Part shown: positions 43,328-54,856 of the stretch, piece by piece | How the letters are laid out: each line of letters opens with the position of its first letter | How positions within the stretch are numbered: the stretch's first letter is position 1 | NCBI GenBank assembly: GCA_030068145.1 | Contig: JAPJBO010000926.1 | Span: forward strand, 1 to 64,000 | Direction: 5' to 3' | DNA length: 64,000 nt | Source: Diplonema papillatum | Lineage: Eukaryota; Euglenozoa; Diplonemea; Diplonemida; Diplonemidae | The notes under the pieces: generated by a model | What the model saw: only the letters and a program-made list of their open reading frames with translations | Database searches by the model: none | What the model was told of the DNA's origin: nothing | Translations under genes and position numbers: made by a program

Positions 43328-45966
43328 TCACTGTCCTGTCGGAGGTTCTCTCCTATGAAGGTGCGTCCACAGCTCGTCTTTGCGGGACGTGACGTCATGA
43401 CAGCAGATGGTGGCCTTCTGCGACGGAACGATGTCCTTGCGCGTGCGGGCGGCGACGGGGCGGAATGATTGCAAGACGATAATGGTGACGATGGAGGCCT
43501 CGTACAAGGCCATGTCCTTGCCCAGACATATGCGGGGCCCGGCTTTGAACTGCGGGAACTCGTACGGAGAGGGCTGCTTGAACGGTATCCAACGTTCAGG
43601 TCTAAACTCGTCGGCGTCGTCGCCCCAACGGTCCTTGTCGCGACCCATGGTGTAAGACTGGACACTAATCGTGGTTCCAACCGGAACTTCGGTCCCATCG
43701 GGAAGAGTGTCGGGTCGCTGCGAGTGTGAAACCGTGAGCGGCACGACCGGGTGCAGGCGAAGGGTTTCCCACACAACCCCTCGCAGGTATGGAAGGTCTT
43801 GCAAAGAGTCGTAGGTGGGCGGCGTGCCGGAGAGGACGGTGTCGACCTCAGACAGCAGGGCTTCGAGGATCGACTCGTTCTCGGGCAACGAAATCTCAAA
43901 GAACAGCCAAGAAAGCGTGCAGGCGGTGGTGTCGCGCCCTGCCAGCATGAACGACATGATCACGTCGCGGAGGTCCTTGTCTGAATACAGCCGCCTGCCG
44001 TCGTCGTCTTCTGCCGCCACGAAATAACCTAAAAGGTCGGGTTTCTCGGTTTTCGAGGTACGTTCCTCGTATTCCTTCCGGCGGCGGGCGATGATGGCGT
44101 AGCAGTACTTGTCGAGTATCGCAATCTGCTTCTGGAACGCTTTCTGAGCAGGCAGACAATACGCATCGAAGAAGCGGAGCATCAGCATGCTGACGGCGTC
44201 CGGAAAGAGACCGGCAAACAGCCACATGGGCACGCTCTTCTTCATGCAAGTGATCATCTCCGTGTGGGCCTGATCGAAGGCGTTGCCAAATTCATCTTTT
44301 CCGAACTCCAGGTTTCCGAGCTGTTCACCAAACGCAATGTGTCCGATGGCGTCCATTGTATACCTGAAGAAGTACGACTGCAAGTCCACCGTCGCAACAC
44401 CGTCAGACGTCTCTTTCTTAAGAAGGCTGATGAGCCGACTGCCGTGATCGAGGAAAACCTGTCGTTCGTATGATTTTCACCAACTAAGAAGAACAGGGCA
44501 CTGGGCAAGCTACTAACAATTTTGAGTTGGCAACAACACTCACTTCAACCTCCAAAAGTCTGCCCGGGGGGGCAGACGCAAAATATATGGGTGGCCGGGG
44601 GTAAGGGAGGGTGGGAAAACTTGATTTTTTCAACCAACCACACCCTGAAGGCTGTGTGAAGTTCTCTAATCGACTTTCGTGGTGCATCAACTCCCTAGTG
44701 AAACTGTGACAGCTCCAGCCGCAGTCGTCAGGTGATGTGAAGTCGAACCAGAACCGCTCGAAATACGGTTCCAGTTCTTCCACCAGCTTCCCTGCCACCG
44801 CGAAGATATCCGTCCCTGGATGGAACATGCAAAGTCCAGGGAAGTCGCGTTCTCGGTCGCGAAGAGGAGGTTCGCCAACCAGATGACGGTTACGTCGTCG
44901 AACTAGGCGGGGTGCTACCGCTGAAGAACCCTTGTGCCACGTTCATCGTGAGCACGCGCACTCCGGATGCCGAGAGGACCTGTCCGAAGACGTGCAGGGT
45001 GTCCTCGCAGAGAGCAGCCAGATCAATCTGGGCCTCAATGCCGAGGACAGCAGCTCGGCCATCGTCATCATGGGCCACCCCTGCCCACAGCCAATGTCCA
45101 GGAAGACAGAGGCGGATGACATCCCAGCGATGGACGCCATCATCACGAATGCTGATGGGAACATCGCTAGGAGGCACCTCCACTTCAGGCCGGTGCCGCC
45201 AGTACCTCGTCGGATGCTCTTGTTGGCAACCGATGGGCACTCCTCGGTGATCGACCTCTGGAGGCGGTACAGCGCATCTGCCCCGTACCGGGAGGCTACT
45301 ATCGGCTATGAAAAACGACGGCGGGGGCTGTGGGCTGTTAGCTAGCGCAGCTAGGCGGTTGGACTGTTCGAATTCGTGTGGCATTTGCGATTTTGAGGAG
45401 GGAAACCCCGACGCTACCTGCTCGTAGCTGTTCTGGAACAGCGAACGCGAGAATATTTGCAGCGCGGTGCGCCTTTGCTGCCGCCACATCTTGCCGCCAT
45501 CACGGGGCACCGAAGCGTGCGGCCCGTGGTCGATGATGAAGATGCCGTTGCCGAGCAGCTGTTGGATGCTGCGGATGGGACGCCCGGCGATCGTGGACTT
45601 CGTGTATATGTCGAACTTGTCGTGCAGCACGTGCTTCACGAGCACGGGGTCGGCTGTCACGATCTCGTTCCGCGCGCCGTGCAACCCACGCGCGAAGATG
45701 GGCGCCATGAGAAGGTACGACTTCGCTGCGCCGCCGTACTGCTGGATGAAGTTGTAGTGCATCTGGAGGATCCTCGGGTACGCCTTGTACCGCTCGAAAG
45801 CCCCGCCCCACGGCCACGTCACCGGCCCCTTGAAGCGCCGCTGCAGGATCGCGTACGACCGCCTCTGCTCGAAGTACACGTACACCGTCTTCACAACCGC
45901 GGACGCGATCACGAGCGCCACCAGCGCCACCGTCGCCCGCAGGACGGCGAACAACACCCACAACAT
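43328..45966 (-). CDS. Cytochrome P450, CYP86/CYP4-clan type, copy 1
   Basis: Exons 45418-45966 and 43328-44458 (phase 0; donor GTAGCG, acceptor GACAG) give 559 residues. P450s of this clan mostly hydroxylate fatty acids or related lipids at the ER. The N terminus is a membrane anchor (VALVALVIASAVVKTVYVYF). Motifs in order: I-helix AGRDTTACTLSW, K-helix ETLRLHP, FRPERW, and heme loop FKAGPRICLG with Cys near residue 490. All key residues are present. The start is the ATG after a long A run; the frame is open upstream but not conserved with copy 2. Copy 2 at 46881-48539 lies upstream in the same direction and is very similar throughout, so the two arose by tandem duplication. Unlike copy 2, this gene has an intron of 959 bp after FQNSYEQ, and a decayed methyltransferase-like sequence sits inside it. 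The exact substrate is unknown. Confidence 0.92.
44690..45300 (-). pseudogene. Methyltransferase-like fragment inside the P450 intron
   Basis: Minus strand, same direction as the host gene. One frame gives TEECPSVANKSIRRGTGG and then SVFLDIGCGQGWPMMTMAEL, which has the glycine-rich SAM-binding motif I (DIGCGQG) of class I methyltransferases. A neighbouring frame continues with IEAQIDLAALCEDTLHVFGQ, then VRVLTMNVAQGFF, and a third with KLVEELEPYFERFWFDF. The pieces follow each other in order but in different frames, so the copy is broken by at least two frame changes. It is either a decayed gene copy captured by the intron or cargo of an inserted element. The family beyond class I methyltransferase is not clear. 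Confidence 0.5.
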
Positions 45967-46880
45967 CGTGCTTTTTTTTTTTTTTTTTTCCTTTTTGCTC
46001 TGCCCTCCCCCCGGTTTTTGTTTTCGGGCCTCTGGAAAGGGGGCATTCGAGAAAGTGAGCGGGTAGCGGTTCAAAAATCCGCCGCGGTGCAAAAATTCAC
46101 CCAAGTTGTGGGGCGTCTTGCACAAAAACTATGGCGCAGCGAACATCGTCGGCACACACCTGCATTGCTTAGTAGGTGATGTGCTCACGATGGTTTTAGT
46201 GAAGTGACAGTCTCGGTAACCTGAACGAGAAACCGTGTGGGCTCCCGCTCCCACAGGGCCCTAGGTCGATCACTTCTGCCACTTGCCCCTACTTGGATGG
46301 GCTTCTTCGTGTAGTTGGCGCCTTGAATCCATAGGCGTTCGTCGAGCCCTAATCAATTCCTGCTCGAACCCTTGAAATCTGTTCGTCTCTTCTCGCGAAT
46401 CATTGTTGCTAGAGCTAAAGCTAGAAGGTTTTGACTCCTCGAATTAACTTTAGATTCGCTCTCGAGCACTAGCTCACCTTCTGCCTATTCTCGAACACTG
46501 GCTGGCTTTTCATCGCTAAGCGCACGTGATGGAGGGGGAGGGTAACGTAGTTCTTTGTTTTCCTTTTCTCTTTTCATAACGTTCTTGGTGGCCCACACAT
46601 TCCGAGATCGAGTACAACTCGATTCCTTTGGCTAGACCTTCAACAAACGTGACAACTGCAAGTCACAGGGCACCCTGACGAGCGAAAAAATTTCAAGTGC
46701 TCACTGCTATGGAGCAGTGAGCATATGCTTTGGTTTTTAGAGTGTTATGGGTTGCAAAATCCGTGATTTATAGTCTCCGGCTGACATCGGCTGCGCAGCA
46801 AAAAAGTGCGGTACGCACCCAAGTAAGTTGCTATTGCTTGATTGTCTAGCAGGGGGTGAAGGACGCACAACATGGAATGG
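45967..46880. other. Spacer between the two P450 genes
   Basis: Contains a 20-base A run directly ahead of the copy-1 ATG and the perfect hairpin at 46698-46723. The copy-1 promoter and copy-2 3' end must lie here. No other gene is seen. Confidence 0.6.
46698..46723. terminator. Perfect 11-bp inverted repeat downstream of P450 copy 2
   Basis: TGCTCACTGCT, loop ATGG, AGCAGTGAGCA. It lies about 160 bp past the stop of copy 2. In RNA it would form a stable hairpin, possibly in the 3' untranslated region; in DNA a small cruciform. Function not established, and terminator is only the nearest category. Confidence 0.35.
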
Positions 46881-48539
46881 TTACAACACTTTTGGGCGCT
46901 TGTGCAGTCTGATCCATAATTCTTCTTTGCCAGTGACGGTGTCAGTGACGTTCATGGTGAGTTTTTGCGTTCGGCGGATCTCGTCCTTCGCGCGGACGAG
47001 CTCCGGGCGGAATTGCTGCAGGACGATGATGGCGGCGATCGATGCCTCGTAGAGCGCCATGTCCTTGCCCAGGCAGATCCTCCGCCCGGCTTTGAACTGC
47101 GGGAACTCGTACGGAGAGGGCTGCTTGAACGGGATCCAGCGGTCGGGCCGGAACACGTCGGGGTCCGGGCCCCACCTGTCCTTGTCGCGGCCCATGGTGA
47201 AGCTGTGCACGCTGATCGTGGTGCCCGCAGGCACGAAGCTGCCGTCCGGCAGCGTGTCGTCCTCCATGGCGTGCGCTATCGTAAGTGGCACAACCGGGTG
47301 CATCCGAAGGGTTTCCCACAAGACGCCGCGCAGGTACGGCATGTCGCTCAGGCAGTCGTACGTCGGGCTTTCCCCTTGGAGCGTCGAGTTGATCTCTTCT
47401 TCCAGCACGCTGCACACACTCCGGTTCTCTGGGAGGCCGAGTTCGAAGAACATCCACGATAGTGTGCACGCAGTGGTGTCCCGTCCGGCCAGCAGAAAGT
47501 TCAACGCGATGTCCCGCAACTGCCGGTCGGAGTACAGCGGCTTGCCGTCGTCGTCCTTGGCGTTCATGAACAGAGCCAGCAAATCGTTCGCCTTTTCGAG
47601 GGCACTGCCATCAGCCCTGCGCAGCTTCATGATGCGGTCCAGCATCGTGTCGAGGACAGCGACCTCCTTCTTCAGGGTGCGGTACGCTGGCAAGAAATAC
47701 TCGCCAACGTCAACGATCCGCTGCCCGATGAAGTCGGGGAGCAACTCGGCTGCAATCCAGCCAACCATGCTCTGTTTGTGCACATCGAGCAAGCAGATGT
47801 GCGCCCGGTCGAACGCTTCGCCGAGAATACGTGTGAGGTCGCCTACGCGGTATCCGAAGGCGATTTCGGCGAAGCAATCCATCGTGTACTTGAAAAATAA
47901 AGCCTGCAGGTCTACCGTCGCGACGCCGTCGGTCACGTGTTCGGACAGCGTCTGCAGGAGGGCGGATCCGTGCGACAGGAAGACGCGTTGGTAACTGCTC
48001 TGGAAGAGGGACCGCGAGAAGATGTGCACCGCGGTCCGACGCTGGGTCCACCACGCCTTTCCGCCGTCGGCGGGGTTGCTTGCGTACGGGCCGTGGTCGG
48101 CGACGAAGATCCCGTTGCCGAACACGAAGTGGAACCCGCGGACGGCCCGGCCGGCGATGCTTGACTTCGTGTAGATGTCGAACTTGTCTTGCAACACGTG
48201 CTTCGCGACAGCTGGGTCGGCGGTGATGATTTCGTTGCGGCCGCCGTGGAACGACCGGCTGAAGATAGGTGCCAGCAGCAGGTACGACTTTTTGCCGCCC
48301 CCATATCGCTCGATGTTCTCCCTGTGCATGTCCGCCAGCCTCGGAAAATTGCGCAGCCGCTCGAACACGCCGCCCCAAGGCCACGTGACGGGGCCGTCAT
48401 AGTTCTTCAGAAGGGCCGCATATGACGCCCTTTGCTCCACGTACACGTACGCTGCCTTCGCCACAACCGAGCAAGCCAGGGCTCCCAGCAGCAGCAACAG
48501 CAGCCGGCTACACGTCATCCACACATCGCTGGGCTGCAT
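46881..48539 (-). CDS. Cytochrome P450, CYP86/CYP4-clan type, copy 2
   Basis: Intronless frame of 552 residues from ATG 48539 (MQPSDVWM), followed by a membrane anchor (LLLLLLGALACSVVAKAAYV). Motifs: LAGRDTTACTLSWMFFE (I-helix), ETLRMHP (ExxR), FRPDRWIPF, FKAGRRICLGKD with heme Cys near residue 488. Nearly the whole chain aligns with copy 1, including MGRDKDRWG and PSPYEFPQFKAG, so catalytic chemistry should be the same with possibly different substrate range. The frame is open 25 residues further upstream, but those residues are polar and not shared with copy 1, so the inner ATG is preferred. The absence of the intron found in copy 1 means either loss here or gain there after duplication. 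GC at third positions is high, as in copy 1. Confidence 0.92.
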   Translation of the reverse strand: MQPSDVWMTCSRLLLLLLGALACSVVAKAAYVYVEQRASYAALLKNYDGPVTWPWGGVFERLRNFPRLADMHRENIERYGGGKKSYLLLAPIFSRSFHGGRNEIITADPAVAKHVLQDKFDIYTKSSIAGRAVRGFHFVFGNGIFVADHGPYASNPADGGKAWWTQRRTAVHIFSRSLFQSSYQRVFLSHGSALLQTLSEHVTDGVATVDLQALFFKYTMDCFAEIAFGYRVGDLTRILGEAFDRAHICLLDVHKQSMVGWIAAELLPDFIGQRIVDVGEYFLPAYRTLKKEVAVLDTMLDRIMKLRRADGSALEKANDLLALFMNAKDDDGKPLYSDRQLRDIALNFLLAGRDTTACTLSWMFFELGLPENRSVCSVLEEEINSTLQGESPTYDCLSDMPYLRGVLWETLRMHPVVPLTIAHAMEDDTLPDGSFVPAGTTISVHSFTMGRDKDRWGPDPDVFRPDRWIPFKQPSPYEFPQFKAGRRICLGKDMALYEASIAAIIVLQQFRPELVRAKDEIRRTQKLTMNVTDTVTGKEELWIRLHKRPKVL

Positions 48540-51500
48540 TTTTCTGGAGGGTTGTATTTCCCTCCCCTCCCACCACCTTCCTCGGGATCTGCTTGTGCTG
48601 AGTTGGCTAGCCATCTACGGCGGCTTGACGTCTCTCTGCCTTATTCCACACGCAAACGGAAGGTTTCCGAAAGAGAACCCACGGGGCGTAATAACCACAC
48701 CCACAAATGCCCTATGATTTATCATGGCGTGAGGTCGCTGTTAACTTCTTCCCTTAGAGAGCGTACTTGTTGCGAACTGAAAATGATGGTTGGCCGTGGT
48801 TTAGTCTGAATATGGGCTGGCGCTCCTGCGAATCGATGCTGGTCCAAGCAGTAACACACACTTGTCTGTGGTTCTGGTCGCGCTTGGAGATTAACCTACA
48901 TAGCCGCTATGGCGTCTACATACTCCGCAGTGAAGAGACGAGAGGTTGTGGTTTTTTTTTTATACGAACCGAGGAGAAGACAGAGAAATTTTACCTCAAA
49001 GGAAGGAAATGTGTGTGTGTTTTTTTTGTCGCAAAACAGAAACGGTAATAAAAACGGGCAAAGGAAAAGAGGAAAAATGGGCATCAGGAACCGGGGGCTG
49101 GTGGCGGGGGGCGGTGGTGAAATTTTCCAGTGAGGGCAGCCTGCCCCGGAAAAAAACTGCAGGGGGAAATCCGTGGCTTCGTTCCAGTCGGACCTCGTTT
49201 TGAAGGGTAGATCGCGGCCAATCCCTATTGAGTAGCATACCCGGCTGGCAGACTGGTGGCGCCAAACCACACTCCCCCTTCCTCCCACCCACCCCACACA
49301 CATATATCATGACACAAGGCTAGAAAAGTGAAAAAAGGGAACCAAAAGAGTCCCCCAAGATCACAAGTGAATACAGGTGAACAACCAATTGGGACACCTC
49401 ACGTTGAATACAAATGCACAACAGCCACGGGTGCTTTCGTGCGTTACCACCGCACTCGTGCAAGCTTATTCCCCCAAAAATACTCGACGAAGCTGCTTTG
49501 ACTCCAAATGGAAGGGAGGAAAGGTAGGGGTAGAGTGGCAAATGCAATGCAAACACTTTTTTTTCTTCGCTTGCGCCACGTGTAGGTATCGCTTGCGCCC
49601 ACGTGTAGGTATCGCTTGCGCCACGTGTAGGTATCGCTTGCGCCCACGTGTAGGTATCGCTTGCGCCCACGTGTAGGTCGTTATAGCATTGAGTTCTTTT
49701 AAGTACATGAACCACATAGTTATAGCATTTAGGATCCCTTCGGTTCTTTGTCTGGCAACTTCGTCGAGAATTACTTTCCAAGCTGGCGCTTATGTAAAAA
49801 GAACATGCTTCGTCATGCGAATACAACACAGAAAAATTTGTCGGAAGTGGCGGACGTACAGCACATCAGAGCGGCGCCCGCAGAATTGGGTTGTGGCTGG
49901 TCACGACACATTCATTGTACAGGGCTGCTTTGCGGGTTCATTGGCCTTTCAATTACTCGTGGCTTAAACTAAAAAAAAGGCCAAGCTTGACAGAAACCAG
50001 GCACCCCCCAAAAGTAGAGAACCGTACCTTCCAAGGAGGTGCCAATCACCCGTGGGTGTCAGGAAAAATCTCAGTTTACTGTGCAGGCAGGGGAGGAAAC
50101 TGAACGTTTCCTCCCCGTAGCTGGAATGCAATTCATTGTGGGAATTCAGGCTGTGCAAGGGCGGAGGAAAATTTCGACGGTTTGATCTTGGAGTCTGTGA
50201 TGGACCACGGTCTCATCAAGCTATGCGAGTCTGTCGCCACAGGATCACCACGCCACTTCAAGGCACTTGGAGGAGATAACATCCGGTGACACTGCACAAT
50301 CGCCACACTGGATTCGAGAGATCATCTCTTCGCATGGAATTGCATCAGCGTCAACCTGGCCTCGCGCAGGTGTCCCCTCATTCTGTGTTCCCTTTACGTT
50401 ACCAGGTTTGTCCAGGCAGCCCTGCCCGGTGTCAAGCACAAAGGGCTCTATCTTGGTGTCGTCGTAGCCTGGTTTACAGCTATTTTCCAGAATGAGAACA
50501 CCCTTGGCTAACATCATGCGCCAGCCACGGGTCGCTAACGTCTAGTACGCTCCGGGTTGTACCGCTCACAAGGCGAGGAGTCAGTCCTGCTCCGCAATCG
50601 TGAGCAGCACAAACTGAAAAACATTCCCCGCAGGATTTGCATACTTCCAACGTGAAATGAGTCTGTCCTAACCACGCTGGCGATGGGCCGGCAAGCACAA
50701 GACGATCGTCCAACACGTCCCCAGGTACGGCCCGTTAGCCTTGAAAATACCAATCTCCGAGGAGCCCCTAGAAGGGTTGAAGGACAAAAGGAAGGCAACA
50801 GGAACCTGCAAGCAAGTAAAACGAGAGCCAAGAAAGAGGGGTTTTTGGAGCGCGGGACAGGGAACCTTGGAATCGGTTCTAAATGCTGCTTCTATACTGT
50901 GAGCGCCTGTTCGTAGTTGGCGGTAACGGAGGGATGGAAAAGTGCAGAAGGGAGCACATGGATGAGGGCTGGGAATACAAATCTCAGGGTTCGCATGTTC
51001 CTGTCCGCCCTCCCCTGTGCGTATTCTCGTCACAATTCCGGGTGGTGGTGGAATCCATACTACACACTAAACCTGCCGTAAGCAACCATCCAGACGTGGG
51101 TACACGAGAGATGGGGCAGCTGGGTGGATAAGTAAGCGACTCACGGGTTCGTCTTTTGTTTGTGTGAGAGTTCGGGTATCCACACAGCAGTTTGTTAAGC
51201 GCGTAGAGTTCGCTATTGGTATCCAGCTAGAAGCAGCCGGAGGTGGCAGACGCAGGGGGGCGTTCCAATATTTCTTGCGCTCATGGGGACCAGCACTTCT
51301 TTAATTCCGGTCACGAGATTCGCGCCCTCCAGTGATGAGGAGGTTGACGACGTCCCCAGACCAGTACCTTCGGTGTTGCCAAAACACGAGTGGACGCAGG
51401 CACTCCTGTTTCAACTGCTGCATAAGATGCTTGCTGAGAGCCGCTCGCCTGCCAGGCTCACAACTGACTGCTGCCCCCTCTAAAGAGACCTCGAAGAAAA

Positions 51501-52768
51501 TAGAAGATTGCTTCTTTTTTGTGAATAAGCACCTGCTTAGGAAATACTCGAGGAGGCCGCCAGCATTACTAACTAACGCTGCAAGAGCCAAAAACACATG
51601 GCTGCAACCCACACTTGCCACAGGGTAAATCTGGGTATGGTGCCGGGTGTGAACGTTAAACAGAAAAAAGACCCGTTTGTAGTTGCATGCGGCGTCTCCG
51701 AGTATTTTTTATCGAACATCTTCAAGTGGTGGGGTGTGGATGTCGACCCGCTTGGCAAACCAAAATAGAAAACAGTCTAAGATCGGGGGAAGATGCGTGG
51801 GAGGGGCGGGTGGGGGGAGACGTTGTCTTGAAGTCTTTCAAAAAGAGAGAAGGCACCGAAGCTTTTCGAAAGAGGGGTGCTGCGCGGTTTGGAATATAAT
51901 TTGAAGGAAGCGCTGACCATCGAGACGCTCCTCCACATTGCCCCGCCGCAATGTTGGCACAGCTCGTGTACCAAGTACGTGTCCTTGTAGTTCCGTATAT
52001 ATGAATACGTGTCACGCAAAATATGTGGATGTGCATGCGCCCGTCCGGGTAGAAGCCGAGTAGTTGAGGACAACGACGGGAAGCTGACAGCGAGCAGACC
52101 GAAGTTGTGACCGTACCGGTAGACGCCGCCTAGGGCAATCTGTACGCCGAACGGCCCCCGTCAGCCCCTCCTGTTCTCCGACTCAAGAAGCATGCGTCTC
52201 GCCGTTATGTTCCTGAGTGTGCGAGAGCAGGAGTCCCTCAGTTTCAGCTCAGGCAGGAGGTTTCACCCAGATACAGCCGTCTGCGTCGGGATTGTGCATC
52301 ATACGATACAGGAAGTGTCCGGCTCTACGTTGCCTAGCGTCGTTGGAGTACGTGTTCATTAGACACGCAAGGTGCATGAAAGGTCTAGTCCTTTCTCGAT
52401 TGGTTGTAGTAGGTGGTGCCATTTTGTTCATAAGACGTTGGACCGTGCGGTTTCGCTCCCTGTGAGTGTGGGTGCGAGTGTCGCGGAGTGAGCGAGAGCT
52501 GGACCAGAGTATACGCACTCCTTTACGGCGTGCTTACTCGAGACTGTAGTCGTTAGCTGCACGGAGTTTGCGCCCTGAGCATGTCTCGACACAGGTGTCC
52601 TGGTGCAAACACCTGCCGTAGTCTGCAGTCGTCATCTCATCGAGATGTTTAAATCTTTGTGCTTTGAGACCTGTTCCGAGACTAACTCGGGGAGTGGCAG
52701 TGTCGAGTAGTGTTGCGAATTTGAGTATATGTGAGTGCTTCAGACATGGAGAAAAAAGAGACGAGTAC
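48540..52768. other. Intergenic, 4.2 kb
   Basis: No gene recognised on either strand apart from the minisatellite at 49568-49678. Small frames are isolated. 3' exons of the Q/M/G-rich gene should lie in the right-hand part; one possible C-terminal piece (minus strand, ending at 52249 with PDADGCIWVKPPA) does not fit by phase with the donor at 52769. Confidence 0.5.
49568..49678. repeat. Minisatellite of five 22/23-bp units with CACGTG
   Basis: Units begin CGCTTGCGCC and contain the palindrome CACGTG (E-box/G-box) followed by TAGGTAT. Lengths alternate 22 and 23 bases because one C is present or absent, which suggests growth from a ~45-bp double unit. Confidence 0.9.
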
Positions 52769-54856
52769 CTTTTGGGCTTGCATGAACTGCTGCTGCGGCG
52801 GCTGCTGCTGCTGGTGTGGGTACGGTTTCATATCCATGGAGCGCATGCTCGGCATTCCTGACATGAATGGGGCTTGGTGCTGGGCACCGTACAGGGAAGA
52901 AGGAGGCTGGGGAGGCGGAATGCCGCTGGTTTGGCGGGAGGGCGGCATGTGGCCGCGCATGCCCCCTTGCATCATCGCCGCCGGGTTAGCCTTCAGGTTC
53001 ACTGACGCCGCGAATCCCGGCTGGGGAAAGCTAGGCATTCCCTGCATTCCCGGCATGCTGGACATGCCACCAGGCATTCCAGACTTTCCACCAGACATTC
53101 CCGACGACATTCCGGAGATGCCTGGCATGTTGGACATGCCGGCCATGCCGGACATTCCTTGTGGGTTCGGTCGCCGCGGTTGAAGGAAGGGGTTGCCGGG
53201 CTGGTTTCGGCTAGAGTCGCTCATCATCGAGGGAGGAAGACCCATGTGCGGGTTGAACATGCTGTCCCCTGCCTTGGTTGCACTGGACGCGTTGCGATAG
53301 CTGCTGGGGAAGTTGTTGCCGGCAGGGTTCATTGACATCGCGTTGGCACTGTTGCTGAAGGACGAGCTCGTGTACTGCGAGTGCGGAAGTTGGTGTTGTC
53401 CACCGCTGGCTGGGCCGCCGGGCATCATGCCGGGACGCATATGAGAGTCAACCGGCGGCTGTTGTTGGTGGTGCGGCGGCAGGCGCCCGAGCATGTGCGA
53501 AGAAGCGAATTGGGGCGCCTGCTGGTGCTGATGGTGGTGCGCGTGGTACTGCAGTTGCTGCAGCGGCGGCATTTGCCCGTTCCGTGCGATTCCGTCCGGC
53601 TGCTGTTGCTGCTGCTGCTGCTGGTGTTGGGCTCGCAGGGCCTGCTGCTGCTGCAGCTGCTTCTGCTGCAGCTCGGCTTCGAGACGCTGCTTCTCAGCGC
53701 GGTCCTTGGCTTCCTTCTCCTCCCGCTCTTTCTTCCTCTGTGCCTCGATGTCTTCCTGGATGCCGAAAGACTCGCCGGAGAAGAGGACTGGCCTCTGCGG
53801 CGGGGACTGGTCCTTGATGGCCGGGTCCGGGATTTTGGCCAACAAATCGGGTTGCTGCTGCTTCTGCTGGAAGCTGCTGTCGGCCTGCTCACGCGCGCCG
53901 AGCGTCGCGCGCTTGACCATGTCTGTGAGCTTTGCCTGCAGCTGCGTGATGTACAGCGTGTACGACACGGGCAGCATCACGTGCCAGTCTTGTGCGTCTT
54001 TGCACATGAAGCACAGGTGCTTGGTCTCGTCGAAAAACTTGACCTGCTTGACGATGCGGCGCTTGTTTGTGATGATGTCGCTCTCGATGTAAAGAACTAT
54101 GTCGTTGCCTTCGAGCACAGCCTTGCACTGCTGGCCGTTCTCGTCCTCCACCTCGACGCCGTTGTCGACGAACGTGGGCGCAGGTGTCTTCGGAATCGGC
54201 TTCCGGATTTCCTCCGCCGACACGTCGAAGTCCTCGAGATGGTCGTCCACCCGCGGCTTGCCGCCCTTCTTCGAGCCTTTCCCTCCCTTCTTCCCGAGCT
54301 TGCCGGCGCCTTTTTCGCCTTTGTCGCCCTTGCCCTTCCCGTCGGAGCCTTTGTCGAAGGCCCACGGGGACGACCTCTGCTGTGCCGGCAGCGGCGCACC
54401 GTCGGAGCCCTTTTGCCGTGCATCCTGCAGCACCGACTGTTCGATTTCGTCGTGCGTGCGCGCGGAGGCCGGGTGGTCGGCCGGAGACCTGCCGTTGACC
54501 GCCATCGTCGTCTTCGGGGGCTGGCCGTCCGCGTCGAAGCGTTCCGGATGCAGCTTGCGGTCCCTCCGCTCGCGCTCGGAGAAGTCGTAGTCGAAGCTGT
54601 GCCCGCCGTAGCCGCCGAAGGTCTTGCCCTTCGCGCCCTTTGCGGCGCCTTTGGCACCCTTTCCGCCCTTTTCAGAAGGCTTCCCGGCGCCCTTGCCGTC
54701 CGGGACCGCGTGCACCACCGGCTTCCGGTCCACCACCTTCACCACCGCCGTCTTCGCCGAGCCGATCTTTTCGACTTCCACCTTTTCGGGCACCCGCTCG
54801 ACGCGCTCCTTCTCCGGCTGCGCCTCCACCTTCACCTTCATCACGGTTCCTGCCAT
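52769..54856 (-). CDS. Low-complexity Q/M/G-rich protein, 5' exon (696 codons)
   Basis: Start ATG 54856 (AAAAAGATGG, good context). The exon ends at 52769 in phase 0 before GTACTC; without splicing it would read 29 more residues to a stop at 52682. N-terminal ~220 residues: Lys/Gly-rich (GKGAGKPSEKGGKGAKGAAK) with a DYDFSERERRDRKLHPERF patch. Residues ~220-330 look folded: NGVEVEDENGQQCKAVLEG, then KFFDETKHLCFMCKDAQDWH and VSYTLYITQLQAKLTDMVK. Then a charged coiled coil (KKEREEKEAKDRAEKQRLEA), poly-Gln/His stretches, and a C-terminal part with many GMSGM/MPGM repeats. Such prion-like tails are common in RNA-granule and transcription proteins; a role there is inference. No named family recognised. 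The next exon was not found. Confidence 0.75.

Noticed and set aside
45457-46179. 240-codon plus-strand frame
   Set aside because: Exact antisense of P450 copy 1 exon 1, GC-rich shadow.
52249-52518. Possible last exon of the Q/M/G-rich gene
   Set aside because: C-terminal-looking sequence, but the available acceptor does not keep frame with the donor at 52769.
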